A stretch of 64,000 nt of DNA from Atrichornis clamosus (Eukaryota; Chordata; Aves; Passeriformes; Menuridae). The notes beneath the pieces are model-generated. The model made no database searches. It saw only the letters and a list, made by a program, of their open reading frames with translations, and was not told the DNA's origin. Both the position numbers and the translations under genes were made by a program. The stretch is from assembly GCA_013400975.1 (NCBI GenBank), contig WBMZ01009440.1:124001-188000 (forward strand), read 5' to 3'. Below are positions 47,053-59,245 of the stretch, in pieces. Position 1 is the first letter of the stretch. Every line of letters begins with the position of its first letter.

Positions 47053-50000
47053 CACGTTTGTGTTAGTCTGCATAATAAAGGAAGGAACTCTCAAGGGATA
47101 ATACACCTTCATGTTAAAAAACTTAATTCCTTCTAATCCAGATGGACAGTGTAAATGACACTCAGCACATCCTGTTTGCAGGATCTTCTTTAATATACAA
47201 TATATAGAGAGCCTACATGTCCCCATTATAGATCTCTGGGACAAATTAAATTACTGAAGAAAAATATGCCAAAGAAAGTTTGGTAGATGTGGGGGCAATA
47301 AACTCTAATACACAAGATTAGAAAAATACTTTAAAAATCCATAAATTTAAATTTACCTATTTTTTACACAGACAATGTACAACATGTATGACTTAAATCC
47401 ATCTTTTAAGCCTATGAAACAGAAGTACAAAGGAAAGAAGAACTAATTGGATATATTTTCTCATTTTTTTGCCAATAGATGCAATACCACCAGAAAAGAT
47501 CATTTATGTCATGTCCTGTATGATGAGTGGTTACATGACAGTGTTCATGCATGTCTTAGTAACTTGCCTTTTTTTCTATTACATAGCTCTCTTACAGCTA
47601 CATAGATGTGAATCTGTTCGATCACCTGGGGTTTTATTGTAGGCTGAATGTTACCACTGGAAGAAGACCACTTGTTAATGAACTTTATATCCATTTATAT
47701 CCATCTTAAAGTTCAGGACAAAAATGTTTTCTCTACCAGCACGTCTCATTATATTTCACAGTTGCAGTGTTTAGGAAAGATTGGAAATACGAGACCTGTC
47801 GAAGAAGCCAATGTGTAACCAAAAGTAGTAAGCCTTTCAAAGCCTGTGAGTTGTACAGCAATGACATCTGCACCCAGAAATAACTCTTGAATTAAATATA
47901 ATCACACTCCTGCCTGTATGGGTATGTTTGGGTAGGTATTGCTAGTTAAGTAGCTAAAAGCAGCAAGGAAGTGAAAATCAGCTATTATCCCAGTATGATG
48001 AGCCAACTAACTGCAGTCCTTCCTTCCCAAAGTGGTGGTTCAAATGTCCTGGTCACTAGGAGCAGGATTTATTTCTTTTTATAAGATCGGAGGTGGTAAT
48101 GGTTACATTATTCAAATATAAAATGAAATCTTCAACTACTAAATACTCTCCTGGTAAAGACATTAAGCACTAGAAGACAGAAATTTCCTAAATTGTGATT
48201 GAGCTTTCAATCGTACCTCTTGGCTTTTTGAAGAGCTTCTACAAATGGATCCTTTTAATATTTCTGTGTAATTATTAGTCAGTATCACAAAGTGTACCAT
48301 GGATTGGAATGCTTAAATTTTGTTTTGCATACATTAGTTTCCATATCTTACAGTACATTTAAGATGATTACCTAGAGTAAATTTAGAAAAATTATATGAC
48401 AAAGCTCCAAGTAGAATCTTCAAAAAAGAGCAGAGCACTTTTACTGAGGACATGCATTACTGTAAATAAGACAACATTGATTTAATTCATTCATCCTGAG
48501 TTTAAAAACTATCCACAACTTTCTAGGGCATTTGTCTTCAAGGATGTATTCACCACAAATCATCAGAGCATGTAAGTGCCCTGAATCTGGTGTATAAATA
48601 AATAATTGTTTTTTCCTGGAGTTCAAATTATCTTTTCCTGGATATCAAAGATAATTATAATTGCACATAAACACTGTTTAAAGGTGAGCAGATAAAAATT
48701 CAGCATAAAAGCAGGGATTAGCTTTCTTTTCACTTAAAATAATTTTCTTTTTACAAGACTTTGTTAAAAAAAAGGAAAAGTTAATATATTAAACACAAAA
48801 TATTCAGATTTCTTAATTTTCTGGATCACCTTTTCTTATAAATTATACGCACCAAAACTCCCTAAGTCTTCTTGCACTACAGTTTAACACCAAATGGGTG
48901 TTAAACATGGGTTGTCATGCTCTAGAAGAGTTTATAATATATTCATATGTGATATACAAGTGTAATATAAAATTATGTTATTGAAATGTAATATATTATT
49001 ATATTTCATTGGAACTCATGTCCAGTAAAAGATTAAATCCCAAGAGTAAGATAAGACTTCAGACTTCTAAAGCTTCTAAATACAATCAATGAAGCCTTTT
49101 GACCCATGTCTGTGTACCCTTGGGGAAAAGAATACCAATCTGAAAATACCTGAAACTGAGAAGAATATCCTATGCCACACAATATAGCAACTGAGTGAAA
49201 ACTTCCCACATAAAAAAAACCCCCAAACCAAAACAACAAACATAAAAAATGTAACAGTAAAAGTGTAAATGCAAATTCACGGAAATGGTAACATTGCCTC
49301 AGGGACATTGTTGGTAGGTGATGCTGCTTCGAGTGGTGAAAAATCTATAAGTGAGAATCTGAAATCAAAGTAGTAAACATTGATTAAAAGTTAATGCTTA
49401 AAAACAATGCTTAGAGTCAACTGGAAGGAAGATTCCAAGGTATGGCCACATTAGCCAATGTTTTGAAAGGCTTAAAATCTGTCAAAATAATAACTCTTAG
49501 AAGGTGAATGGCTCCATTGGAAGATACGAAGGATTTTCCTTTAAATTCTGAGGTACTTCTCCAATTTCTCTTGTTTTCCTCCAGCAGTTTTCTCTACAGT
49601 ATCATTATTACAAAAGTACTTAAAGGGTATGTTAAAGTGCTCTCTTCCGATCTAACATTGCCGTGCAGCTCTGCCAAAGCTGCATTTAACCCATGTATTC
49701 TCAACACTTTTAGAGACAGTGGAAGCTAGAGCATGGTACCTGAATCTACAAGGAGCAAAAGGACAAGTCAGTATTTTCTGATGTCTTTCCCTCAGGATAT
49801 CCAAGCAAACATGAGGAGTAGAAAAGTAAGCTATTAAATTGCACTTTCAGTTTTGAGATAAAACAACTACTAAATCATACAGTGGGGACATTGATTTGTG
49901 AGTAGTCAGGAAGTCAGAAAGTAAAAATTTCCTTTCAGGAATTACAACACAAGTCCTTATTCTAGCTTTTTAGGAAAGTACCAAAAGTAGATACTACTAC

Positions 50001-50740
50001 AAAGATCTATGGCCTTTCTTTATCTTTTCTGTTCCCCTGTGTTATGAACAAATGTGAAAACTAGAATGTTTCAAATTACAGGACAGTTTTCATCATAGAT
50101 TTACTCATATAGGGATCTAAATCTCATAATCAAAGCAATGCAGCTTAATTTTTTATCACTAATCTTGTGATTTCTTTATAATACTTTCAAATTGCCACAA
50201 GTCTATGCAAGCTTTATAAGTATGTTTGTGTTCCTGTACTCAAAATAGCAGACGTGTGCAAGCAGTTGTGCTTTCAATATGTATAAATTGGATGACTGGA
50301 ATTGGGTATTTGTGCACCATCAACTTTAAAATTTTGTTTGCTCCACATGTTTATAAATTGTACTGCCTCTCTTCACAAATGGGCCTGATTTTCTGTTCCT
50401 TGTGATGTTTCTAAAAACAGCCTGCAAAGAATATTAAAAAGCTTGTTTTAATCTGCAAACTTCTGCCTCATTTCATCTCTGCATCCAGTTCAAAACCCAT
50501 GAGGAACACTCCACTTAAACACAAATCAAAATACTTTTTTTATTGTCCTGCCAGAGGCGTAATCTCTAAATAACTTCAATTTAAAGCAATGAATATACAT
50601 CAAATTTTAAAATTCATTAAGTTATCAATTCCCTTTAATAGAACAATTATCTGCTTTTTATATGGACAAGCTGCTTTTATTTTCTATGTTCAGTCTAGTT
50701 TCAGAGAGCAAAAGAAATAGGAACTCTATGTGTTCTAAGG
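47053..50740. other. Intronic stretch, no gene recognised
   Basis: AT-rich sequence with an A/C-rich tract near 49209-49245. No exon, RNA gene or repeat family identified. A 12-base match to the 3' end of a common sequencing-adapter sequence at 49642-49653 is noted in the findings. Confidence 0.5.
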
Positions 50741-50826
50741 GCACTCTGTTCTACACCTTAACAGACTCTCTGTCAGGAAGATTTTTCTAATCAGGTCTTG
50801 ACCCAATGCCTAATGTTTCAACATTG
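50741..50826 (-). mobile_element. Ancient CR1/L3-type relic
   Basis: GGGCACTCTGTTCTACACCTTAACAGACTCTCTGTCAGGAAGATTTTTCTAAT is the reverse complement of the typical 'ggaa...cTTCCTgacagt.ag.gctgttaag..gtggaac' end of old CR1/L3 copies. It is short and diverged. Confidence 0.5.
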
Positions 50827-50861
50827 TTGAATGGATGTTTCAACATCCATTCAAATGGATG
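50815..50861 (+). repeat. Overlapping hairpins and direct repeat
   Basis: GAATGGATG (50829-50837) pairs with CATCCATTC (50844-50852). CATCCATT (50844-50851) also pairs with AATGGATG (50854-50861), so the middle arm can form either of two perfect stems. TGTTTCAACAT also occurs twice as a direct repeat. Confidence 0.9.
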
Positions 50862-53800
50862 AAGCTAGTTCACATCTATTCTGTCTTGGTTTAAACCTTT
50901 GCACACAGTGTTAGAATGGATAAGCCAGTTTAATTTGCCTAAAAAAAAAGGTTATGTTTAGCAAAAAAAAATTCAACATTTGGATCAAATTTGGTGACTA
51001 ATATCAGATAAATAAAAGTCTGGTTAAAAAAAAAAAAAAGGAACATCTAGTCATAGAACATTTGGAAAAAGACTTCAGAATTTCCTGCTCTCCCAGAATC
51101 CCAAAAGAGCTCCAGGAGAGGTAGCAAAATGGCAGGGGGCAAAAGAGGTGGCAGCAGTGCTTAATTTTTGATAGCCCAAATTATTAAGGCATCATGTAAA
51201 ATATTAGAGACTCAGGTCCAAATCACCATGCTAGTTTTTGATTTTGATGCAACATGGCATTAATTTCTGAACTAGACTTTACTGGAAAGAGTGGTAATTA
51301 CAAGGAAGAGGAACAAAAATAATTTCAAATTCGCAGTGACTAAGAGGACTTAAATATTCCCTACTTCAGGAGCTATAGATAAATTTAATAACCTACAACG
51401 GGTACATGTTATATACAGGTGGTAGGCTCTTAATCAACTGAACAACAAAGCTAACTGTATAAGCCTTATTTTCCCTTATTTCTATCCAATAATTTTTTTC
51501 ATAAACTATAAGGAAAAAATAGCCTCAAATTTCACATATTGTAATTATTATAATTTGGAAAAAAAGGAGAATATTTATGCTCTATTGTAGTTATAGTGAG
51601 TTCTATTATCTCAGTCCTTTGGATGAAGAAGTGAGAAATGTAACTTCATGGGCTAAGGAACTTGCCCAGAGGCAGGCAGGAAGTTTGTGATGCACTCTAT
51701 TCAACTGCAATTTTTTCCTGTAAATATGCAGTACATGGACTGCAATAAAAAAGACAACTGTAACTGCACTATACTTACACAAAGGACCTGAAAAGATCTG
51801 GGCAAATTATCCTACATAGTTTGTCAAAAAGTTATCTAGATGAAACTTTTGGTCATGTAAGTACTTTCATGGGCACAAAAAGTATTCAAACCTCGTGAAA
51901 GACATAAAAAAATATTGTTTCTCTATTAAACTGGTGAACGTGGGTTTTTTAATAATTTACTTGATCAGGCCTTTAAAGAAAGATGCAGATATTTGGCAAA
52001 TTTTCCTTGTCTTGAGGACTTCTGAATAAGACAAACTATAGCCAAACATGCATGAAAGAAGTAAATTGATAACATTCTACAGTCAATGCCATAAAAAGAC
52101 AAACCACATCATCTAATGGCCAGTGCTGACCACAAAATTGTTCAGTCTAGGTACACAGAAAACAAGGTAAATCCAATCATTCTTTCCATTGATAGGAAGG
52201 CAGAGCTTGGGTAAAGACAGTATGGAGGAAACACAAATGAGGATTAGTCTACTCAGTATCCTAGCGATTAAGTAAAATTGTCTAAATGTTTAAAACATAT
52301 TTTTACATTTAATGAAACCAAACTCTTTTTAACTGACAGTAGATTCCTTTTCTTATCCAATAATTATTAAAGATCATAAAGAGATATGAAAAATTTATGG
52401 GTGTTGAAGTAATTTGGCTGTTTTACAACACACCCGAGGCAGGCAGATATATCTTTATAATCACACACCCTGAACTGCGTGAGCACCTGGCTGCGCTTGT
52501 TACGGACTAAGGGTTAAGAAACTACTTTCTAAGTTATTGTTAGTTATAAAGAAAGAAGTGGGAAACACATTCAAACAGAAGAAAAAAACACATCATTTTA
52601 AACAAAGTTGCATTTTAGGACTATCACATTGGTGGGAAACTCAGTTTATCTGGCTAGTCAGCTAATACTTCAGCTTTCTCCCCACCTCCCCCACTCCTGT
52701 GTGCCAGCAAGGTGATACTGTTGAGTTAACTCTCCATAAGAATTATATCCAGTTTACAGAAAATCCTGCTATATCTTAGGATACGTGGAGAAAAATGTAA
52801 AGAAAATATTCTCCTGTAAGTACAAGTGTAATTGCTGATCAACATTCAGCAATACTTTAACCACCACTTTACTTGACTTATGTACAGAGCAGGAAAATAT
52901 CCTCACTTGTCCCCTAAAAAAATTTTGTCTCTTCTCCCGATATGGCAGTCTCAGGTTCTGGAAAGAAATACATGATGCAAGAAAAACAACTTCGATTGCC
53001 AGAAGTGAAAGACAGACAGAGAAACCTAGGGTCTGATGAGAGAAGAGTCCATCTCAGAGAGCCTGAAGAGCAGTCCTGGAGAGCCATTGCCTGAGTGACA
53101 CACAGCACTGTTGGTCCCAGTCAGTACTGCTACTCAGTTACAATGATGGAAAAGACTTCCACTATTTCTTAATTCCCTCCAACAACTGAAGGCCTACAAC
53201 TAGGTAAGAGGCAGCTGGCTTTTCTTCCTAAAAACATTAACTTTAAAACTCTTAACTGTGGTGCTAAGACCATTCCAGTAGGTATAACAAATTTTAAAAT
53301 ATGTGGTAGAGAAATACTCTGAAAACATATGACAGAGGAGCAAAAATATTAAAAGGTTTGTTCTATACATTTTACTTTAAAAGGAATCTTGAAAGATTCC
53401 AAATTAAAGTAGCATTCATTAAAAAGACATACTAGACTACTAGACTACTTTTCCTACATAATTCTGAAGCTAATAACATATTCCTTGCCATTCCCACCAA
53501 CTCTTTTCTGCTTTTGCAATCTGTATGAACATACTGTTTGTATATTTATTAAGATCTTTTTAAAGTATTTTGAGGATAGCTAGGTGACCTGTCATACATC
53601 ATTCGTGTAAGTCCTGTAATGGTCCTGAATTCCTCAAAATTGAAATCAGCTCTGTGAATGTAAAAGACATAAATAGTCAGCCCTGATGACTAAAAAAGGC
53701 GAATGAGGTAACGGCAATGCTGGTGAAGCTGTTTGTCTCGAATGTACCATAAATAGTGTAGTGAAATTAAAATTTTTCAATCAACATCGGTTATGCACAT

Positions 53801-55680
53801 GCATGCATGCACACACACACACACACATATGAAAAAAACACCTGATGACAAGCAGACAGGATCAGAAGTTCAAGCAGAGGCTCTTGAAAAAAAAATTGTT
53901 GGGATTTTTTATGTTGTTGTTGTTCCTATATTGTAGGATCTCCTAGCTGCAGGAAACAATGGATTGGAGTACAGACTTCCTTAATTTCCTGCAAACTTCC
54001 TCCATGCGAAAGTCACTTTTCTCTGTCTTATATCTAGTCCAACTGAAGCTTCCTCCACTACTCTTAAATGAAATGGTCAAAAAAAGATGACGTGTCACTA
54101 ACAGCCGTATCTGCTCCCTGCACTGAAATGCACTGATCAAATACATGGACACTCCACTGTTGTGCCCACAGCCATAACTGGTCTTCCCCATACATGAAGA
54201 AAATAAGTATAAATACATACATAATAAACAGAAATACATATTAAAAAAACAGCTACAGTTCTCCCAAGAAATTCCTTCCCTTAGGAATAAAAGTATTTTT
54301 CAACTACTTACCAAGATCTGAATACCTGCAAACAATTAGTAAGGTGAGACACAGACTGATTTGTCCGAGGTTAAGGAAGAAATCTGTGGCACAGTAAGGA
54401 AGTCCTATTAGATTCCTTGCCTCTTTGCCTTTTTCCTTAAAACCATTCTTCTAAGAGATTGATAGCAATTAGTCTCCATGGAACCATGACACCACTTAAT
54501 GAATCATACAACAGGAAAAGCCTACCTCTGAAAAAAATTTCTTTCCTGTTTCAGTAGTATATTTGTAATACGCAGTGACAGGAGAAGACCGGAAAAGGGG
54601 ACATTTCTCCTGGGTTGATTAATTAACAAAAGTTGCCTGAATTCAGTCCAAGAAATCTATGTCAAGGAGGAACCCTGTACTCCTTTTCATAACTGAGCTT
54701 GGAATAGCTCCCCAAACACTTTATCTCAAGAGCACAGAAGGTAATTATGAAGCCAGGTATGAAAGTGGCCTTTCTGAGCAATAAAGTCATCCTTGATGCA
54801 GATCATGGGCCGAAAGACAGACATAGTGTTTATCAACTCAGGAAATGGGGATGAGGAGAACATACAATATAAACATTATCAAAACTAAGAATAGTTGTTT
54901 TGTCTGAAAGAGGTGATTTACACGATTTCTACAGTTATATTGTTTCCTGTTTGATCAGAGATGATTCCAAAGTGTAGGGTTATATCCAAATCCCCAGTTC
55001 GCCAAGGCTTAGAAGGGGTCAAAAATGAAGTTCAGTTCACAAAGCTTCCTGCTAGTTAATAAATTCTACAAAAGTTAGTTTGTCAGGGACAGCTGAATGC
55101 ATTGTGGTTTTTTCATTAAAAAAAAAAAAATCACATTACAAACACTGTTTTGACTTTAAAAAACAACTGGCAGCCTTTAAAAGTCAACATTAGAGACTAG
55201 ACAACGCAGAAGTCAGGAATATTATTATTTGAGTTTCTTAAACTGTATAAGTTGATGGTATTTGAAAAGGTTTGTGAAAGATTGTGTTGCACCATTAGTT
55301 TTCTTCTACGTCTACAGTATGGGTTGGTATCCATTATGATCCATATTGGCACTCAGAACACTCAGTGGCTTCCAGAAGCCCACATGTTGCCACTCTTTAT
55401 AGAAGTCCATTACTTTCTGGCAAAGTAGTTCAGGACTAACCCAGATTATAAAGCTTCTTGAAATTTTGTCCCTTCACTTTCCTGTGGTGTCTCTGTGAAT
55501 GCAGCATCATCTCCAATCTGTAACTATATAAAACACCTTTCCTCTATCATATTTTTGTTCTCAAGAGTACTTTCTGTGCTCTACATTTCCCATTTGATTA
55601 AACTATGTAATTTCTCCTTCAGATCTCCGTGGAGAGGGCTAAGCACAACAAAGGAGGAGAGGAGGAGATACTAAGGTTAA
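50862..55680. other. Intronic stretch, no gene recognised
   Basis: AT-rich sequence. Suspected but weak relics: a CR1-like tail near 51052-51090 (TCATAGAACATTTGGAAAAAGACTTC), a MIR-like stretch near 51600-51715 (GCTAAGGAACTTGCCCAGAGG), and another near 54335-54425 (GATTTGTCCGAGGTTAAGGAAG). An alternating purine/pyrimidine run at 53792-53831 and a TAGACTAC tandem near 53432-53450 are simple-sequence features. Confidence 0.45.
53792..53831 (+). repeat. Alternating purine-pyrimidine run with (AC)n
   Basis: Forty strictly alternating bases: ATGC units followed by an AC dinucleotide run and CATATG. Such runs are prone to Z-DNA and to length change. Confidence 0.95.
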
Positions 55681-56096
55681 TCATAGAATAAGAACATAAT
55701 CCAAGTTGGAAAGGACCTCAGGAGGTCTCCAGTCCAAGCTCTTGCTTGGGTCAGGTCAGAGTCATGTCTTAGGTCAGATCAGGTTGCCCCTGGCTTTATC
55801 TAGCTGTTCCTTGAAAATCTCTAAGGACAGAGCATGCGTGATCTCTCTGGGCAACCTGCCTCACTGCCTGCCTGTTGTCACAATGAAAAAGATTTTCCTG
55901 ATATACACAGGCTGAATCTCTCTTGTCCGTCATCCTCCCATCACACAGTGCCATGAAGAGCCCAGCTCTTCATGTTAATAACCTTCCTGTAGGTGCTGGA
56001 GGGCTCTGACTTCAAGGCTGCCTTTTCCTCAGCCTCTACCTCTACAGGTGAGGTGCTCCAGCTCCTGATCATCTTTGGAGCCCTGCCCCAACTAAA
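55681..56096 (-). mobile_element. CR1 3' fragment (~420 bp)
   Basis: TCATAGAATAAGAACATAATCCAAGTTGGAAAGGACCTCAGGAGGTCTCCAGTCCAA is the reverse complement of a CR1 tail. It continues through GATCAGGTTGCCCCTGG, TCTCTCTGGGCAACCTGCC and AAAGATTTTCCTGATATAC, and ends with CAGGTGAGGTGCTCCAGCTCCTGATCATCTTTGGAGCCCTGCCCCAAC. This order is that of the CR1 ORF2 C-terminus and 3' UTR. It is inactive. Confidence 0.85.
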
Positions 56097-59000
56097 GATG
56101 ATTAAGCTGACTTCAGGTGTAGAGACAGAAGAGATTCATTAGTTCAGCCCTACAATCATAGGGACCAGTCCTGGGAAGAATGACTCAAGCAAGGCTCCTC
56201 ACAGTGTTGCACATTCTATATAAGATACATCAAGTGCTAGAAAACTTCATGGCTTGAATATACTGGATTATATATGTGAAACATTATCCAAATGAAACCA
56301 CTGAACTACCACAAAAGCACATTTTTCTTCAAAATGTTGTCACAATCTTTTATAGAGTCACTCTTAGTCAGACACAATGAACTTCTACACAGCCATTCTT
56401 GAATCTAAGATATCTTGATACTATTAAGAGCAGTGTATATGTGCATAGACACTTTTCATGAATGCTTGAAACAAAGATACCAAAATGCAATGTCTCTTTC
56501 TCTCCTACAATAAATATACATTTTGAAAAGACAAATTACTAGAAATATGTTTTTTGTAGTACCACTTCTCCCACTCCCTTTTCACCAGTACCCTATGATG
56601 CACTTATCAGCACACAGTATATCTTAGACTGGGAATCACAAAAACGGCAACGGGGAAAACATTAACTAGGTGAGGAAAGAACTAAATTCAATAACCATAT
56701 CAAAATATATTTAAGCAAAGGCGAGTATGAATTACCAAGTCCAACATTAAAAATGTAGCCTACATCAAAGTCAATGACAAAATCCCTCAGAATTGCAAGC
56801 TGCAATGGAGGACTCATGCATAAATTTGAGCCGACACTCAGACTGGGGACATCAATATGCAGAGGCCACCTGTGATACTTGGAGCTGAAATCTGCCAGCA
56901 TGCTCTCACTTAATAAGTGCATGTCACTGCACTCACAACTTTACTTGGCAGCACAAGTCGGACCTCTGTCAAGAGCCTCAAGTGTGATGTCCAATTCATT
57001 TACTAAAAGACATATTAAATTCTGTCTTACATGGTTAAGAAATAACTGTAATCTATTTTTATTTTGAGATCAGTCTCCCCAGTCTCTTTGAAGAAAGCCA
57101 TTTTTAGTCTATTCAGTTTCAACATTCACATTGATAACTTAATTTTCCTTAATAAGCAACCCTGAGACAGCAACTGAGATCTCAGTAAACTTGCTCTCTA
57201 CCAAATACAAGATATTAAAATATAACCACATTGGGAAAAAAACCCTTCTATTTTTAACTGTCATTGAGAAGAAGCTTATCTGCTGTAGGCTTTCCCTGCA
57301 CACTCTTCCCGGTGCTCTTCAGATATTTCATTAAGCATGACAAATCCAGGGTACTTCTATTATCTACCATCAACAGTGGCCAAATCCAGTTATGCACTTT
57401 AGTTTTGGGACAGAGTAATGCAGTCTTTCCAGTGATATCAATAGGTCCATTCTGCTCGCATTGAATGAGTGTTCTTCCCCCTTCCCTCCCCTGTCTCTCC
57501 CCTCCTTATCCTCCCATGCCAGGAAAGGAAGGAATTCTACTTTTCCTGCTCAAATATCCAATAATCACTTCAGCCATCTGCTTCAATACAAGAAACTCTT
57601 CATAGAAGTCCATCTAAATGGCAAACCATTAGAGAGTAAGATGATTTATTTTAGTTAAGTGCAGTGTCACTAGTTTAATAAAATAAAAAATAACTAAGGA
57701 TTTGGGAAGTACTATGGCTTACCTATGTAAAAACTCACTCTCTTGCCAATACAATCTATCGCTGCTGACAAACATTAGAACATTCCTTTCATCTCTTTCC
57801 TCTTCTTGCAGTTTTAACCTATCCCCTTAAGGAGTATTTTCTTTCTCTAAGATAGATTATAAATTGTACACAACATGAAAACCTAACACACTTCCTCTAC
57901 CATCTGCAAGGCTTTTTTGTCCACTGCTTAAAAAAGAATCAAGTCAAAACCTTTTATTTGTCTTTTCATTTTGGGTAAATAAACCAGGATTACTTTTCTT
58001 TAAGAAAACTTTTTTTAAAAGGATTACTATTTCCAGATATATGCATCTAAATTAGAGAAGCATTTTTTAATACAGGCAACCAAACGTCCAAGTCTAGTGA
58101 GATCAAATGTGGAGCACAAACTGTGATAAAGAGCAAATATGGAGCATACACATCCATACACACAAACACACCCTCTATTCATGAAGAAAACATGACCTAA
58201 TACGGGATTGGTTTCTTTCAAATAATTCTTTCTGCATCCCAGTGTGACTCCAGGATGTGCAAAATAAGAAAAATTTTATGGGTCAAATTCTTCTTAACAC
58301 TACGTGTGCTCAAGTCAACCAAAATTGATGACAACTGGATGCTGTGTCAAGGGTGGAACTGGCACAGAAAATGTAAGCAGAGGTTCTTATAAAAATAGAC
58401 AGGACATGGTGCTTTGAATGAAGGAGGAAACAACTCTAAAGGCAGACTGGGAGAGAGAAAAACATAGAGAAGCAGACAAAGGTGACCCAATAGCTAATAG
58501 ATTATCAGATAAGGATCAGTTGTCAAAGCCGAGCCAACTTCAAGGATCTGTGTGTTCATAATGACTCTGGTTGAACCTAACTCCATTACATAATGCACCC
58601 TAATGGAAGGAAAGCTACACCACCTCCTGAGACACTCAGAGCTTTAAAGAGGAGAGACTAGTTTATTACTTCTGTATTCTTTGGAAGTACAAAATAGCTA
58701 TTTAAGACTTCATCATTGCAGAGCTTCATTAAGTCTTCAGTACAAATTCCCCTCCTCTTTCGTCTTCTTTTTTTCTTTTTTTTTTTTTTAAAACAGAAAC
58801 GTCCCTAAAAGAAGCCTGGGTAACTTGCAAAATAGACCTAAATCAAAAACAGATTCACATATTCTTGTAGATGATTTAGCAGTAATATTTCTAGCAGTGG
58901 GAGTTTGCAAACATTATCAAATCCATGTTCATGTTTTATGACAACTGACCGATGGAAACCAGAAGATATTCTGACACATATTTTAACCCATTTTTCTGCT

Positions 59001-59151
59001 ACTGGAATGAGTACAAGCACAAATGTCAGCCTGGTTAAACTTTTGTTCATTTGAGTGAAATGTGAAGATGCGTCATGTCCTCAACTGAGTTCCGGAATCA
59101 CTCAGGATGTCATGTAGCATTTAATTTAGAAAAAAGGATTAAACATCTAAC
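56097..59151. other. Intronic stretch just downstream of the SUGCT 64-bp exon
   Basis: AT-rich sequence. A pyrimidine-rich run lies at about 57473-57513 (CCCTTCCCTCCCC type) and a poly-T/pyrimidine run at 58766-58790. Around 56750-56860 and 58276-58370 there are faint similarities to old palindromic sauropsid repeats (CAAAGTCAATGACAAAATCCC; GGGTCAAATTCTTCTTAACAC), too diverged to assign. No exon seen. Confidence 0.45.
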
Positions 59152-59215
59152 CTGGAACAGCTATCTTCCCAGCTGTTGGATGATTCATTTCCATCACAAG
59201 TCCATTGTGCAGTAC
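59152..59215 (-). CDS. SUGCT: SUGCT penultimate coding exon (64 bp)
   Basis: On the minus strand this exon reads VLHNGLVMEMNHPTAGKIAVP plus the first base of a Gly codon, matching the vertebrate SUGCT stretch VLHNGLVMEM.HPT.GKI.VPGP. It is 21 codons plus 1 base: phase 0 at the 5' end and phase 1 at the 3' end, exactly complementary to the terminal exon. The acceptor is CCTAG just before 59215 and the donor is GTTAGA from 59151. The boundaries are sharp because in-frame TAG codons sit directly outside both ends: the acceptor TAG upstream, and GGT-TAG across the donor. It encodes part of the C-terminal region of this mitochondrial CoA-transferase. The acceptor's pyrimidine tract is a (GTTTT)5 microsatellite. 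The preceding exon was not found up to 64000 and should lie further upstream in transcription. Confidence 0.95.
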
Positions 59216-59220
59216 CTAGG

Positions 59221-59245
59221 AAAACAAAACAAAACAAAACAAAAC
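59221..59245 (+). repeat. (AAAAC)5 microsatellite forming the SUGCT acceptor tract
   Basis: There are five perfect AAAAC units. On the transcribed minus strand they read (GTTTT)5 and lie directly before CCTAG and the exon at 59215, so the repeat serves as the polypyrimidine tract. Copy-number change would lengthen or shorten the tract. Confidence 0.95.

Larger units (their letters stand above)
7125..59151 (-). other. SUGCT: Large terminal intron of SUGCT (52,027 bp, phase 1)
   Basis: The limits are set by the donor GT at 59151-59150 and the acceptor AG at 7126-7125 on the minus strand. Both flanking exons join in one frame. Very long introns are known for SUGCT in vertebrates. The content is AT-rich sequence with CR1 relics on both strands, three solo LTRs, a few MIR/L2-type relics and simple repeats. 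No convincing exon, retrogene or RNA gene was found inside. All longer open frames fall in repeats or look random. Confidence 0.93.

Noticed and set aside
56662..56922. 86-codon minus-strand frame near the 64-bp SUGCT exon
   Set aside because: No similarity to SUGCT. The two exons at 59152-59215 and 6961-7124 join perfectly without it. Part of the stretch resembles an old interspersed repeat.
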